Below are positions 1-8,795 of a stretch of 45,380 nucleotides of DNA, piece by piece; the first letter of the stretch is position 1; the number at the start of each line of letters is the position of its first letter. Location: contig CACBEJ010000002.1 of the NCBI GenBank assembly GCA_902538255.1, positions 1 through 45,380 of the forward strand. The letters run 5' to 3'. The stretch is from an uncultured Pelagibacteraceae bacterium. Lineage in GTDB: Bacteria; Pseudomonadota; Alphaproteobacteria; Pelagibacterales; Pelagibacteraceae. Under the pieces are notes generated by a model. The model saw only the letters and a program-made list of their open reading frames with translations, was not told the origin of the DNA and ran no database searches. The position numbers and the translations under genes are program-made.

Positions 1-145
1 TTAAACCTAAAGAATTTTTTGAATTAAAATATTTATCAGAACTGTTGGGACCTCTATGAATTTGAATATTATTCATTTCTGAAATAACACTATTTATTTC
101 ATCAAAATTTGAATTATTATTGTAATAGCCTGCTATTCCACACAT
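1..145 (-). CDS. asnB: asparagine synthase (glutamine-hydrolysing), N-terminal fragment cut by window edge
   Basis: Only the first 48 codons are inside the window. The reading frame starts MCGIAGYY, so Cys2 is the Ntn-type nucleophile of the glutaminase domain after Met removal, and about 30 residues later comes an HRGP motif typical of class II glutamine amidotransferases of the AsnB family. The usual HRGPD is HRGPN here. In polysaccharide loci such AsnB-like proteins often amidate a sugar acid rather than make asparagine, but this cannot be decided from the fragment. It lies 14 bp downstream of the GT4 gene on the same strand and is probably co-transcribed with it. The end of the gene is not visible. 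Confidence 0.85.
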   Translation of the reverse strand, partial: MCGIAGYYNNNSNFDEINSVISEMNNIQIHRGPNSSDKYFNSKNSLGL

Positions 146-159
146 AATTTAAAGAAGTT

Positions 160-1389
160 CTAATTTGCTAATAAACTTTCATATAACTTAATGTATTTTT
201 TTGCAATAAATTTAGAGTTAAATGAGTTCATTAAATTTTTATTTCTTCTATTATTCAATAAATTACTATTCAAATTTTGAGACACCCATTCAATACTTTT
301 TTTTAGTTCTTCTGAACTAAAATTATTAACTATATAACCTGTTTTTTTATGTTCAACAATTTCTGAAATACTAGTTTTATCAAAACAAATGATAGGAATA
401 TTACAACACATAGCTTCAGCAAAAGTTTTAGGCCAAGCATCTTGAATTGAAGATGCCACAAATAAATCTGCACAGGAATAAACAGCATTCAATTTATTTA
501 TGTTATGAACAAAACCTAATGATTTGTATTCTATTCCAATTTTTTCTAAGTCATTTTGAGACCAAAAATTTCCAAAAATAAGTAGAAAATATTTTTTTTT
601 ATCAAGCTTTTTTATTGTTTGTAAAAATATCTTCCAACCTTTCCTTTTACTTTGGGGGTTTTGAGCTCCATATAAAATAATTTTTTTATTTGATTTAATG
701 TTTAATTTTTTTTTAGCTTTATCCTTTCCAATAAATTTAAAATTATTAATATCAATGTTATTATTGATTTTATGTATGTTGAATTTATTAAGTATTAAAC
801 TATTTTTTGCTTTACTTAGTAACCAATTACTAGGAGCAACAAATTTAAAATTTAAATTATAATGTTTTTTTTTATAAAGCTTAATTAATTTTGATAAATA
901 GCTTTTTTCATATTTTTGAAAATCCATGGTGTAATGAGAACCTCCTGTAAATGCCCACATATCTCTCATAGTCCAAACAACAGGTTTATTTATTTTCGAC
1001 AAAGATTTGATATTAATAAAACCTTGTCCCAACCAATGAATATGAATTATATCTGCTTCTCTAAACTCATTCAATTTTGTAATATCAAAACCAAATAGCC
1101 CAATCGTGAATGTTTCTCTTGGAGTATGAAGAAATAAAGATTTTAAAAACTTTTCAATTAAAACAAAAATTTTAGATAAAATTTTTCTTAAAATATTATC
1201 TTGTATGAAGACAATATTTTTTTTGTTTTTTAATATCTTGTTTCGTTCTTTTGGCAACACGGTATCATTGAGTAGAACCGAATTAATTCCCTCTTCGATT
1301 AAAGACTTATGGAGAATATTCGCACCTTGAAAAGCTCCATTATGGTAACTTCCTCCAACGATTTGTAAGATCTTTATTTTTTTTTTCAA
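160..1389 (-). CDS. glycosyltransferase family 4
   Basis: The 409-residue product has the two-Rossmann GT-B layout of GT4 enzymes. The N-terminal part begins KIKILQIVGG, and near residues 140-155 is the TMRDMWAFTGGSHY segment shared by many GT4 enzymes of exopolysaccharide clusters (compare DxWxFTGGCHY). The C-terminal half carries the nucleotide-sugar site around DAWPKTFAEAM (about residue 320), with the paired acidic residues of the EX7E-type motif. It would transfer a sugar from a nucleotide donor to a lipid-linked glycan at the inner face of the cytoplasmic membrane. Donor and acceptor are unknown. The downstream neighbour on the same strand is the asnB-like gene. Confidence 0.88.
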   Translation of the reverse strand: MKKKIKILQIVGGSYHNGAFQGANILHKSLIEEGINSVLLNDTVLPKERNKILKNKKNIVFIQDNILRKILSKIFVLIEKFLKSLFLHTPRETFTIGLFGFDITKLNEFREADIIHIHWLGQGFINIKSLSKINKPVVWTMRDMWAFTGGSHYTMDFQKYEKSYLSKLIKLYKKKHYNLNFKFVAPSNWLLSKAKNSLILNKFNIHKINNNIDINNFKFIGKDKAKKKLNIKSNKKIILYGAQNPQSKRKGWKIFLQTIKKLDKKKYFLLIFGNFWSQNDLEKIGIEYKSLGFVHNINKLNAVYSCADLFVASSIQDAWPKTFAEAMCCNIPIICFDKTSISEIVEHKKTGYIVNNFSSEELKKSIEWVSQNLNSNLLNNRRNKNLMNSFNSKFIAKKYIKLYESLLAN

Positions 1390-1513
1390 AATTTTTCTAT
1401 TAGAATTATTCTCTACTAATTATTTATAATAATATTGAATTAGAGAAAAAAATAAAATATAAATTTTTTATAACAAATAGCAAATAAAGCAAATCATGCT
1501 TCAATAAACATTA

Positions 1514-1959
1514 TTAGAGTGGATTTAAAAGTCTATTTAAAATAAAATTTAAATTAATTTTTTTATCAAAAAGAGCTAGTTTATATTAAGTTCTTTTTCT
1601 AATTCTTTCACAAAGAAGTTTTTTTTTGTATAAAAAAGAATTTTTTTTGCTAATTGTTAATGTTTTTTAACACTAAAAAGTAGATCACCTTTTCCATCAA
1701 GTAAGATATCTGATGGACTTGTTCGTGATTGAGGTGCAATAGTAAACTTTTTCAGAACCGATGCTTTTAAAAGCACATTAAGCAAAATCTCAAATTTTGA
1801 ATTTAAAATAAATACATCAGCTATTTTTTTTTCATTAATGTTCTATTTTAACAAATCGTTATGTAGAAAATTTGCACCTTTGAAGTTCCCAGAGATTTTT
1901 TCTCTACCAACTAAATGGGTTATGTTAAAATCTTTTCTAAATATCTCCACAATTTGACA
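1514..1959 (-). pseudogene. decayed GT4 glycosyltransferase remnant
   Basis: This 670-bp stretch without an intact gene (1390-2059) contains a broken minus-strand reading frame. Read from 1959 it gives ITHLVGREKISGNFKGANF, weakly like the N-terminus of the GT4 at 160-1389. After a TAG stop come IADVFILNSKFEILLNVLLK and TSPSDILLDGKGDLLFSVKK, which align closely with the C-terminal half of the GT4 at 4502-5596 (SQLFILSSTYEGLPNVLLEA; GPSEILLNGNGGLLFKVKD). A TAA stop follows, then QLAKKILFYTKK. One frameshift later, FDKKINLNFILNRLLNPL matches the extreme C-terminus (RFDSRINLKKYTDLFLKL). About 190 central residues are missing. The remainder, 1390-1513 and 1960-2059, is AT-rich flank with no gene seen. 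Confidence 0.8.
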
Positions 1960-2059
1960 TTTCTATTTTCAAAAAGTTCTACCTCACCTGAATAAATATT
2001 TTGCAAAAAGTATAAAGAAAATTTAAATATAGTTAGAAATCATATATTAACTTAATAAC

Positions 2060-3199
2060 ATGCAAAAAGTATTTTATTGGTGTCCGTTTATATCTAAAGT
2101 TGCAACAATTAAAGCAGTAATTAGATCTGCGCAGTCTTTAAAAAAATATTCAAACAAGAAGTATGAACCAACAATTATTAACGTTGCAGGTGAATGGAAT
2201 GAATTCAAAAAAAATAATAAATTAGATATTAGAATAATAGATTTAAATAGCTCTCTTGTTTTAGATAACAGAGATTGGACTGGTTTAATAAAAAGCAGAT
2301 TAATCTATATTTATATTTTTTTTATAAGTTTTTTTCCTTTAATAAAATTAATAAGAAATCAAAAGCCGGATTTTTTTATAATTCAATTAATTACATCTTT
2401 ACCTTTGTTGTTAAATTGTATTTTTAATTTTAAAACAAAAATGATTTTAAGAATTTCAGGAATACCAAAATTAAATATTATTAGGAAATTCTATTGGAAA
2501 TTTACACTAAAAAAAATAAATTTGATTACAACACCAACAAAAGGAACATTTGATGATTTAATTCAAAAAAACTTTGATAAAAAAAAATTAAGGATTTTGT
2601 ATGATCCCATCATCACTCCTTCCGAAATTATAAAAAAAAAAAAAATTGACCTAGAAAAATTTGAAAGAGATTATTTTATATCAATCGGAAGACTTACAAG
2701 ACAAAAGAATTTCAAATTTCTTATTAAAAGTATAGCACCGTTCATTAAAAAGAATTCAGAAATCAAGTTATATATTTTTGGTGAGGGTGAGCAAAAAAAT
2801 GAAATAATTAGTTTAATTGGCAAATTAAATTTAAAAAATAATATAAAATTATTTCCATATAAAGATAATATTTATAACTATATTCATAATTCCAATGGAT
2901 TTATATTATCCTCTTTATGGGAGGACCCTGGATTTGTGTTGGTAGAAGCTGCATTTTTAAATAAACCAATTTTATCAAGTAATTGTAAAAATGGTCCAGA
3001 GGAAATTTTAGATTATGGGAAAAATGGAATTTTATTTAAAAATAATAATGAAAATAGTTTTAGAGAAAATTTTAATATTTTCTATAAACTTGATCAAAAA
3101 TCAAAATTAAAATATACTCTAAATGCTAAGAAATTTGTAAAAAAGTTTGGTTTTTTTTCCCATTATAAAAAGTTAAGAAACATATTGGATGACTTATGA
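2060..3199 (+). CDS. glycosyltransferase family 4
   Basis: A 379-residue GT-B protein. The C-terminal domain opens with ISIGRLTRQKNFKFLI (about residue 215), the usual GT4 signature GRLxxQKN, followed by FGEGEQKNEI and by SLWEDPGFVLVEAAF (about residue 290) with the EX7E acidic pair, then NGPEEIL. It should add a sugar from a nucleotide donor to the growing surface glycan in the cytoplasm. Its stop overlaps the next gene start by 4 bp (ATGA), so it is translationally coupled to the two methyltransferase-like genes. The coding sequence contains a 14-base A run (2632-2645) encoding lysines between the two domains, which is a potential slippage site. Confidence 0.9.
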   Translation: MQKVFYWCPFISKVATIKAVIRSAQSLKKYSNKKYEPTIINVAGEWNEFKKNNKLDIRIIDLNSSLVLDNRDWTGLIKSRLIYIYIFFISFFPLIKLIRNQKPDFFIIQLITSLPLLLNCIFNFKTKMILRISGIPKLNIIRKFYWKFTLKKINLITTPTKGTFDDLIQKNFDKKKLRILYDPIITPSEIIKKKKIDLEKFERDYFISIGRLTRQKNFKFLIKSIAPFIKKNSEIKLYIFGEGEQKNEIISLIGKLNLKNNIKLFPYKDNIYNYIHNSNGFILSSLWEDPGFVLVEAAFLNKPILSSNCKNGPEEILDYGKNGILFKNNNENSFRENFNIFYKLDQKSKLKYTLNAKKFVKKFGFFSHYKKLRNILDDL

Positions 3200-3819
3200 A
3201 AAATGAATATTCATCTAAATTAGATAATTTTCTATTCAATGCAATTAAAGATATAAAGAATGCAAATATTCTAGAGTTTGGTGTTAGAGAAGGTATTTCT
3301 ACAAAAAAATTTCTTGAACACTGCAATAAAAATGAATGCAAACTTTTTTCAATAGATATTGATGATTGTTCAAAAGTAGCTAATGATCAAAATTGGAAAT
3401 TTATAAAATCCCGTGATGATAATTTTGAATACTTGGAAAGTATATTACCAAAATTTTTTGACATTATCTTAATTGACTCCTTCCATAATGCGTCACATGT
3501 AAAAAAGATAATAGCTCATTATTATAAGAAACTTAACAAGGGTGGATTTTTATTTATTGATGATATTTGCTGGATTCCTTATGTAAAAAATAATTATAGA
3601 AATCATTTTAATAGTGAAATGAATAACAGAGAAACTTTCAAGATGTTAAATGATTTATTAATGGCAAATCAAAAGAATATTAATTTAGATTATACTTTTG
3701 TAGGATCTGGAATGGCAAAAATTTTAAAAAAAAATGATGATAATTTGAATGAGTCTATCAAGATTATTTCTAGAGAATTTTCATTTAAAAACATCATAAG
3801 AAAGATAGTAAGAAGTTAA
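3196..3819 (+). CDS. class I methyltransferase-like protein (Methyltransf_24 / CmcI type), copy 1
   Basis: The 207-residue product has a compact SAM-methyltransferase fold: motif I ILEFGVREGISTKKFLE (about residues 24-40), an acidic strand end SIDIDDCS (about 52-59), DIILIDSFHNASHV (about 90-103) and GGFLFIDDICW (about 116-126). These resemble the small Rossmann proteins found in sugar-biosynthesis loci (Methyltransf_24 or cephalosporin-hydroxylase-like group). It may methylate or otherwise modify a sugar, but neither reaction nor substrate is shown. It overlaps the upstream GT4 by 4 bp and lies 1 bp before a clear paralog, so the two form a tandem pair. Confidence 0.75.
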   Translation: MKNEYSSKLDNFLFNAIKDIKNANILEFGVREGISTKKFLEHCNKNECKLFSIDIDDCSKVANDQNWKFIKSRDDNFEYLESILPKFFDIILIDSFHNASHVKKIIAHYYKKLNKGGFLFIDDICWIPYVKNNYRNHFNSEMNNRETFKMLNDLLMANQKNINLDYTFVGSGMAKILKKNDDNLNESIKIISREFSFKNIIRKIVRS

Positions 3820-3820
3820 A

Positions 3821-4513
3821 ATGGATAATAATCTTTTTGATGAAGTTAGAAAAAATATAGAAAATAACAAATCAAATCATCTTACAATAATGCATGACAC
3901 TATTGTTAAAAATAATTTAAAAACTATAGTTGAATGTGGGGTAGATAGAGGAACATCTACTTGTGCGTTTTTGGAGGCCATAAGAAAAACAACTGGAAGA
4001 TTATATTCATTTGATATCAAGGATTGTTCAAATTTGTCTTCTAATCGAAATTGGAGTTTTCTTCAGGTCAACGATTTAGATATTAAAAGAATTTTACAAA
4101 AGTTTCCTGATCTAAAAGAAAATGGTATAGATTTTTTATATATTGACAGTTATCATGAGCCTAATCATGTAAGAAGTCTTTTGCATAAATATTTCCCCCA
4201 TATTAATGTAAATGGATATGTTTTCGTTGACGATACATCAGCTTATCCATTCAGAAATCTAAATATTTTAACCGACTCTATAAATTCAGATCTGTGTAAA
4301 GAAGAAGTAGAGGAGTTTTATTTTTCAAATTTCGACTCTATAGATTACCAATATAATGGTGGTGAAAATGGTTTAGCTATTTTAAAAAAAATTAAGAATA
4401 AAGATATCAATACTAACTATCTTTGGAAATATAATTTTATAATTTATTTTTTTTTTAAGTTTGTAAAAAAAATAAAGTACAAACTGTTATTAAAGAGTAA
4501 ATTAAAGTTTTAA
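3821..4513 (+). CDS. class I methyltransferase-like protein (Methyltransf_24 / CmcI type), copy 2
   Basis: A 230-residue paralog of the preceding gene. Matching blocks are TIVECGVDRGTSTCAFLEA against ILEFGVREGISTKKFLE, SFDIKDCSNLSSNRNWSFL against SIDIDDCSKVANDQNWKF, LYIDSYHEPNHV against ILIDSFHNASHV, and GYVFVDDTSAYPF against GFLFIDDICWIPY. Divergence between the copies is high, so the duplication is old or the two arrived separately. A basic, Phe-rich tail (about residues 205-230) may touch the membrane. Its 3' end overlaps the convergent GT4 at 4502-5596 by 12 bp. The function is inferred from fold motifs only. Confidence 0.75.
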   Translation: MDNNLFDEVRKNIENNKSNHLTIMHDTIVKNNLKTIVECGVDRGTSTCAFLEAIRKTTGRLYSFDIKDCSNLSSNRNWSFLQVNDLDIKRILQKFPDLKENGIDFLYIDSYHEPNHVRSLLHKYFPHINVNGYVFVDDTSAYPFRNLNILTDSINSDLCKEEVEEFYFSNFDSIDYQYNGGENGLAILKKIKNKDINTNYLWKYNFIIYFFFKFVKKIKYKLLLKSKLKF

Positions 4514-5596
4514 AAATAAGTCTGTGTATTTTTTTAAGTTTATTCTGCTATCAAAACGTGATAAAGAACTAACTGAGTTTTTTAAAAGAGATCGACATTT
4601 CCTTTTATTTCTAGAAAAAAACAGAATTTTTTTTGAAAGGGCTTTGTAATCTTTTACTTTAAATAATAATCCACCGTTACCATTTAAAAGTATTTCTGAA
4701 GGACCAGTTTGACAATTACTAGAAATAATAAATTTTCTTAAAACTAAAGCTTCAAGCAAAACATTTGGCAATCCCTCGTAAGTAGAAGACAGTATAAATA
4801 ATTGAGATTTTTTAATATAAGGAAAAGGATTTTTTGTGAAATTTACTAATTTAATAATTTTTTCTAATTTATTTTGTTTAATATAATTTTTTATTAAGTC
4901 ATAATTTATTCCTCTTCCAATTATTATTAATCTAATATCAATTTTAAATTTTATTAAGTTTATTGCTTTTAATAAAGTAAGATGATCTTTTTGGTCTGTA
5001 AATCTTCCAACATTTATTATATTTAATGATTTTTTTTTGAAAAAGCTTTCTTTTAATTTTTTCCTAGATAATTTAATAATTTCTTTGGTATTTAAAGGAT
5101 TATAAATTACTTTTGAATCAACATTAAATTTTTTTTTTAATTCTTTTTTAAATTTAAGACTGTTTACCATAGTAATATCAGCTAATTTTAATATTCTTTT
5201 GAATATAAATAATTTAAAAAAATTATTTGACCATCCAATAGGAGCTGAATTTGATCTAACTACAATTTTTGTATTAAGTAATTTGCAAACAATTAAACAA
5301 TATATGTTAGCTTGAAATGAAAAGACTTTTACATCTTTATTTTTTAACAATGTCTTAATTAAAAGAATTAAACAAATTAAATATTTAATTCTTCTACCAT
5401 ATCGTTTCCAAAAATTTATTTTTGGAGAAATTATATTAATTCTTTTATCAAATTTTTTTTTAAATTCTGTAGATGTTGTAATTAAATCTACTTTTTCAAA
5501 TTTTTTTGCAAAATGATTTGAAACAATAAATAAATTTTTTTCTACACCACCCCCCTCAATTGAAGGCATAAAAAAGAGAATTCTTTTATTAATCAT
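4502..5596 (-). CDS. glycosyltransferase family 4 (PglA-like)
   Basis: This 364-residue GT-B enzyme begins KRILFFMPSIEGGGVEKNL, the typical GT4 N-terminal loop with EGGGVE. The C-terminal domain has INVGRFTDQKDHLTLLKA (about residue 190), IIGRGINYDLIK, LSSTYEGLPNVLLEAL (about 275) with the EX7E acids, and TGPSEILLNGNGGLLF. It resembles enzymes that add HexNAc or similar residues to undecaprenyl-diphosphate-linked glycans; the exact donor is unknown. Its C-terminal half is the closest relative in the window of the pseudogene at 1514-1959. It is a single-gene minus-strand module between two plus-strand modules. Confidence 0.9.
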   Translation of the reverse strand: MINKRILFFMPSIEGGGVEKNLFIVSNHFAKKFEKVDLITTSTEFKKKFDKRINIISPKINFWKRYGRRIKYLICLILLIKTLLKNKDVKVFSFQANIYCLIVCKLLNTKIVVRSNSAPIGWSNNFFKLFIFKRILKLADITMVNSLKFKKELKKKFNVDSKVIYNPLNTKEIIKLSRKKLKESFFKKKSLNIINVGRFTDQKDHLTLLKAINLIKFKIDIRLIIIGRGINYDLIKNYIKQNKLEKIIKLVNFTKNPFPYIKKSQLFILSSTYEGLPNVLLEALVLRKFIISSNCQTGPSEILLNGNGGLLFKVKDYKALSKKILFFSRNKRKCRSLLKNSVSSLSRFDSRINLKKYTDLFLKL

Positions 5597-5640
5597 AAAA
5601 TTGATATTATTTAACGATTTTTATATGATAATTAATATTA

Positions 5641-6363
5641 ATGAATTACTTATACAATTTACCAAAATCTTTTAAACCAAAATATAATTTTGATTTAATA
5701 AGACTTGGTAGAAATAATGATGGTGGATATTTAGTAGGAGAAAACACTATTAAAAACACTGAAAATCTGATTTCAATTGGAATTTATGATGATTGGTCTT
5801 TCGAAAAAGATTTTAGAAAAAGAAAAAAAATTTTGAATTTATTGATGATTGATAATCAACTAGATATTTTTTTTTTAATAAAAAGTTTTTTTATAAAAAA
5901 ATATATTAAATTGAAGTTAATTGCTATTCGAAATATAATTGATTATTTTTTATTTGTTAAAAATAATTTTCAACATTTTTATGTTTCTAAAAAAAATTTT
6001 AAAACGATTTTGCAACCTTATAAAAAAAATATATTCTTAAAAATAGATATTGAAGGGAGTGAATATAACTTGCTTAATGAAATCGTACATTTTAAAAATA
6101 GAATTTGTGGTATAGCAATTGAATTTCACTCAGCAGATGTGAATATAAAAAAGATTGAAAATTTTATAAAAGATCTTGGCTTTTATATTACTAATATTCA
6201 TATAAACAATTATTCCACATTTGGAAAAAATTTAATTCCAAAAGTAATTGAAATTACATTAGAAAAAAAACCTAGAATAGTTAAATATTCTTACATAAAT
6301 GAAAATAATTTAAATCATAGAAATAATGTTTACAAAAAAGATTTAAAGATATGTTATAAATGA
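5641..6363 (+). CDS. FkbM-family methyltransferase-like protein
   Basis: 240 residues. The N-terminal block IRLGRNNDGGYLVGE (about 20-34) followed by ISIGIYDDWSFEKDF (about 45-60) and the later ILKIDIEGSEYNLL-type segment (FLKIDIEGSEYNLLNEI, about 137-152) are hallmarks of FkbM/Methyltransf_21 proteins, where the DxEGSE stretch belongs to the SAM-fold active region. Such proteins O-methylate sugars in glycans, but the substrate here is unknown. It is the first gene of a plus-strand module, 44 bp from the divergent GT4. Its stop overlaps the GT2 start by 4 bp. Confidence 0.78.
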   Translation: MNYLYNLPKSFKPKYNFDLIRLGRNNDGGYLVGENTIKNTENLISIGIYDDWSFEKDFRKRKKILNLLMIDNQLDIFFLIKSFFIKKYIKLKLIAIRNIIDYFLFVKNNFQHFYVSKKNFKTILQPYKKNIFLKIDIEGSEYNLLNEIVHFKNRICGIAIEFHSADVNIKKIENFIKDLGFYITNIHINNYSTFGKNLIPKVIEITLEKKPRIVKYSYINENNLNHRNNVYKKDLKICYK

Positions 6364-7112
6364 AATTAGTATCAATAATAATTCCATATTATAAAAAGAA
6401 AAAATATATTTCTAAAACCTTAAATTCAATATTAAACCAAAGTTATAAAAAATATGAAATAATTATTATTTATGACGATGAAAATTTAGAAGAATTTATC
6501 TTTTTGAAAAATATTACAAAAAAAAATAAAAAAATAAAACTTATAAAAAATATAAAACAAATCGGAGCCGGTAACTCAAGAAATAAAGGAATATCTATTT
6601 CAAAAGGTGAATATATAGCTTTTATAGATGCTGATGATTTATGGAAAAAAGAAAAACTTAAAACTCAATTAAATTTTATGATTAAAAATAAAATAGATTT
6701 TAGTCATACTTCTTATGAAATATTAAATAAAAATAAAGTTATAGCCAGCAGAACAGCCAAAAATTTTTTTAAATTATCTGATATTTTATTGTCTTGTGAT
6801 ATTGGTCTTTCAACTGTGATGATCAAAAAAGATATTTTAAAAAATAAAAAATATCAATTTCCTAAGATTAAAACTAAAGAAGATTTTGTATTATGGATGA
6901 AATTAATTCAAAATAATAATAAAATTTATGGAATAAAACAAAAGTTAACTAAGTGGAGAAAACTTGAAAGTTCATTATCTAGTTCTATCTTTCAAAAAAT
7001 AAAGGATGCATTTTTAGTTTATAACAAATACATGAAATATAATTTTTTCATATCAATAGTTTATGTTTTTCTTCTAAGTTTCAATTTTCTAAAAAAAGGT
7101 TTTGGGAAATGA
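6360..7112 (+). CDS. glycosyltransferase family 2
   Basis: A 250-residue GT-A protein. It starts KLVSIIIPYYKKKKYISKTL and continues SILNQSYKKYEIIIIYDD, then IKQIGAGNSRNKGISISKGE and YIAFIDADDLWKKEKL (about residues 90-105) with the metal-binding DxD (DADD). A later EDFVLWMKL segment supplies the ED acceptor-site motif of family 2 enzymes. A hydrophobic C-terminal stretch (about 225-245) may associate with the membrane. Both ends overlap neighbours by 4 bp, so it is coupled to the FkbM protein upstream and to the WecA-type enzyme downstream. Confidence 0.9.
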   Translation: MKLVSIIIPYYKKKKYISKTLNSILNQSYKKYEIIIIYDDENLEEFIFLKNITKKNKKIKLIKNIKQIGAGNSRNKGISISKGEYIAFIDADDLWKKEKLKTQLNFMIKNKIDFSHTSYEILNKNKVIASRTAKNFFKLSDILLSCDIGLSTVMIKKDILKNKKYQFPKIKTKEDFVLWMKLIQNNNKIYGIKQKLTKWRKLESSLSSSIFQKIKDAFLVYNKYMKYNFFISIVYVFLLSFNFLKKGFGK

Positions 7113-8119
7113 ATTTTTTATTAATTACTTTATTAGCTATATTAATATGTGTATTCAATTTTTATCTAAATAAACATAATTTTTTATTAAGTTATACTGG
7201 TGATAAACATCAAAAATTTACTACAAAAGAAAAAATTCCATTAACAGGTGGAATATTTCTTTTAATTTCTTTTCTCTTAATCTTTTTTAATAATTTAGAA
7301 CTATTTTTTTCCTTAACACTTTTATTTTCCTTAGGATTATCTTCAGATTTAAAAATATTAAATTCCCCAAAATTTAGGTTTTTATTACAATTGATAATAT
7401 TATTTAGTTCAATTTATTTTCTTAATTTAGAGATAAAAAATACAAGAATAATTTTACTAGACTCACTTTTACATAATAACTTTTTTTCTTATTTTTTTGT
7501 CGTTTTCTGTGTTTTAATTCTAGTAAATGGAACAAATTTTATTGATGGATTAAATACGAATGTATTGGGATATTATTTAATTGTAAGTTTTTTTATTTTT
7601 TCGCATGATCTTTATGAATTATTAGAAATTGAAAGAAAAGCTTGGTTGAGTTGGATATTTTGTTTATCTCTTTTATATTTACTCAATTTTTTTAAACAAT
7701 TATTTATCGGTGATAGTGGTGCCTATTTTTTAGGGTTTTTTTATGCTTACTTTCTAATAAAAATATTCTCGATTGACACGACAATTTCTCCTTTTTTTAT
7801 AATACTACTATTATGGTATCCGTGCTTTGAAATTTTATTTTCTATAATTAGAAAAATAAATTTTAACAAATCTCCATTAAGTCCAGATAATAGACACTTT
7901 CATCAAGTTGTTTATTTATTCATCAAAAAATTAACAAAGAAAAATAAAATTAATTCAAATACTTTAAGTGCTAATATTATAAATTTTTATAATTTAATTA
8001 TTATTTTTTTGGGATCTGTGAATATTTATAATTCTCAGTATCAGATTTTTTTAATAATTATAAATATAATTTTATATATATTCATATATCTACGAATTAG
8101 AGATACTATAAATAAATAA
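7109..8119 (+). CDS. WecA/MraY-family undecaprenyl-phosphate sugar-phosphate transferase
   Basis: A 336-residue polytopic membrane protein of the glycosyl-4 phosphotransferase family. Diagnostic segments are KIPLTGGIFL (about 46-55), GTNFIDGLNTNVLGYY (about 145-160; the family has NxxNxxDGxxGL), IGDSGAYFLGFFYAYF (about 200-215) and SPDNRHFHQV near residue 265, the counterpart of the cytoplasmic HxxH loop. It would move a sugar-1-phosphate (often HexNAc-1-P) from a UDP-sugar to undecaprenyl phosphate, starting assembly of the surface glycan. About ten membrane segments can be read. The gene closes a three-gene plus-strand module and converges on the GT2 at 8121. Confidence 0.88.
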   Translation: MNFLLITLLAILICVFNFYLNKHNFLLSYTGDKHQKFTTKEKIPLTGGIFLLISFLLIFFNNLELFFSLTLLFSLGLSSDLKILNSPKFRFLLQLIILFSSIYFLNLEIKNTRIILLDSLLHNNFFSYFFVVFCVLILVNGTNFIDGLNTNVLGYYLIVSFFIFSHDLYELLEIERKAWLSWIFCLSLLYLLNFFKQLFIGDSGAYFLGFFYAYFLIKIFSIDTTISPFFIILLLWYPCFEILFSIIRKINFNKSPLSPDNRHFHQVVYLFIKKLTKKNKINSNTLSANIINFYNLIIIFLGSVNIYNSQYQIFLIIINIILYIFIYLRIRDTINK

Positions 8120-8120
8120 T

Positions 8121-8795
8121 TTACCTTTTCATAAAGAAAAAAAGCTTGATCATTTCAATCGAAATCAACAGTCCATCTTTAAATGCGTTTACTTTCTTTT
8201 TGCCACCAATACGGGCTCTTTCATGGCAACCTATTTCAGAAATCAACATGTTTTCTTTTTTTGCTTTTATAGGTAGCTCAACACAAAAACGAAAATCTTT
8301 TTTCTTCAAATTTAGTTGATTTACCATTTCTGTTTTGCCCAATACAAATGTGTATAAAATATCATTGATATTTAGCCTAAAAAATAATTTACCAATGATT
8401 GAAAAAATATAATTTCCCACTAATGTCACAAAAGTATCATCATCACTCACACCATTTTTTGAATAACGTGATCCAAAAATAATATCGTAATTTTCATAAT
8501 TTATTTTTTTATACATGATTTCAATTTCTTCAGGTTTAAATGATCCATCAGCATTAAATATACAAAATAATTCTGTGTTAGTTTCTTTAATTCCAGTAAT
8601 TAATGCATCTCCATAACCAAAATTTTTTTGAAAAGCAATTTTGACATCATAATTTTTAATAGACTCTATAGTTTCAATATCAGATTTATGAAGAACAACC
8701 ATTATGTTATAATCAAACTTTTTAAGTTCATTAAGAACTTGAGGTAATGACTCTTTTTCATTTTTTGCTGGAATAACTAGAGTGATATTTTTCAT
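8121..8795 (-). CDS. DPM1-like glycosyltransferase family 2
   Basis: 224 residues with a GT-A domain: NITLVIPAKNEKESLPQVLNE, then FGYGDALITGIKETN, LFCIFNADGSFKPEEI (about 75-90; the usual DADG is NADG) and IIFGSRYSKNGVSDDD. This layout is that of dolichol/undecaprenyl-phosphate sugar synthases, which transfer a sugar from a nucleotide donor to polyprenyl phosphate, but without added membrane segments except a short hydrophobic C-terminus. Its start overlaps the upstream membrane protein by 4 bp, suggesting a donor-making and donor-using pair. The altered first Asp of the metal motif is unusual but tolerated in some relatives. Confidence 0.85.
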   Translation of the reverse strand: MKNITLVIPAKNEKESLPQVLNELKKFDYNIMVVLHKSDIETIESIKNYDVKIAFQKNFGYGDALITGIKETNTELFCIFNADGSFKPEEIEIMYKKINYENYDIIFGSRYSKNGVSDDDTFVTLVGNYIFSIIGKLFFRLNINDILYTFVLGKTEMVNQLNLKKKDFRFCVELPIKAKKENMLISEIGCHERARIGGKKKVNAFKDGLLISIEMIKLFFFMKR

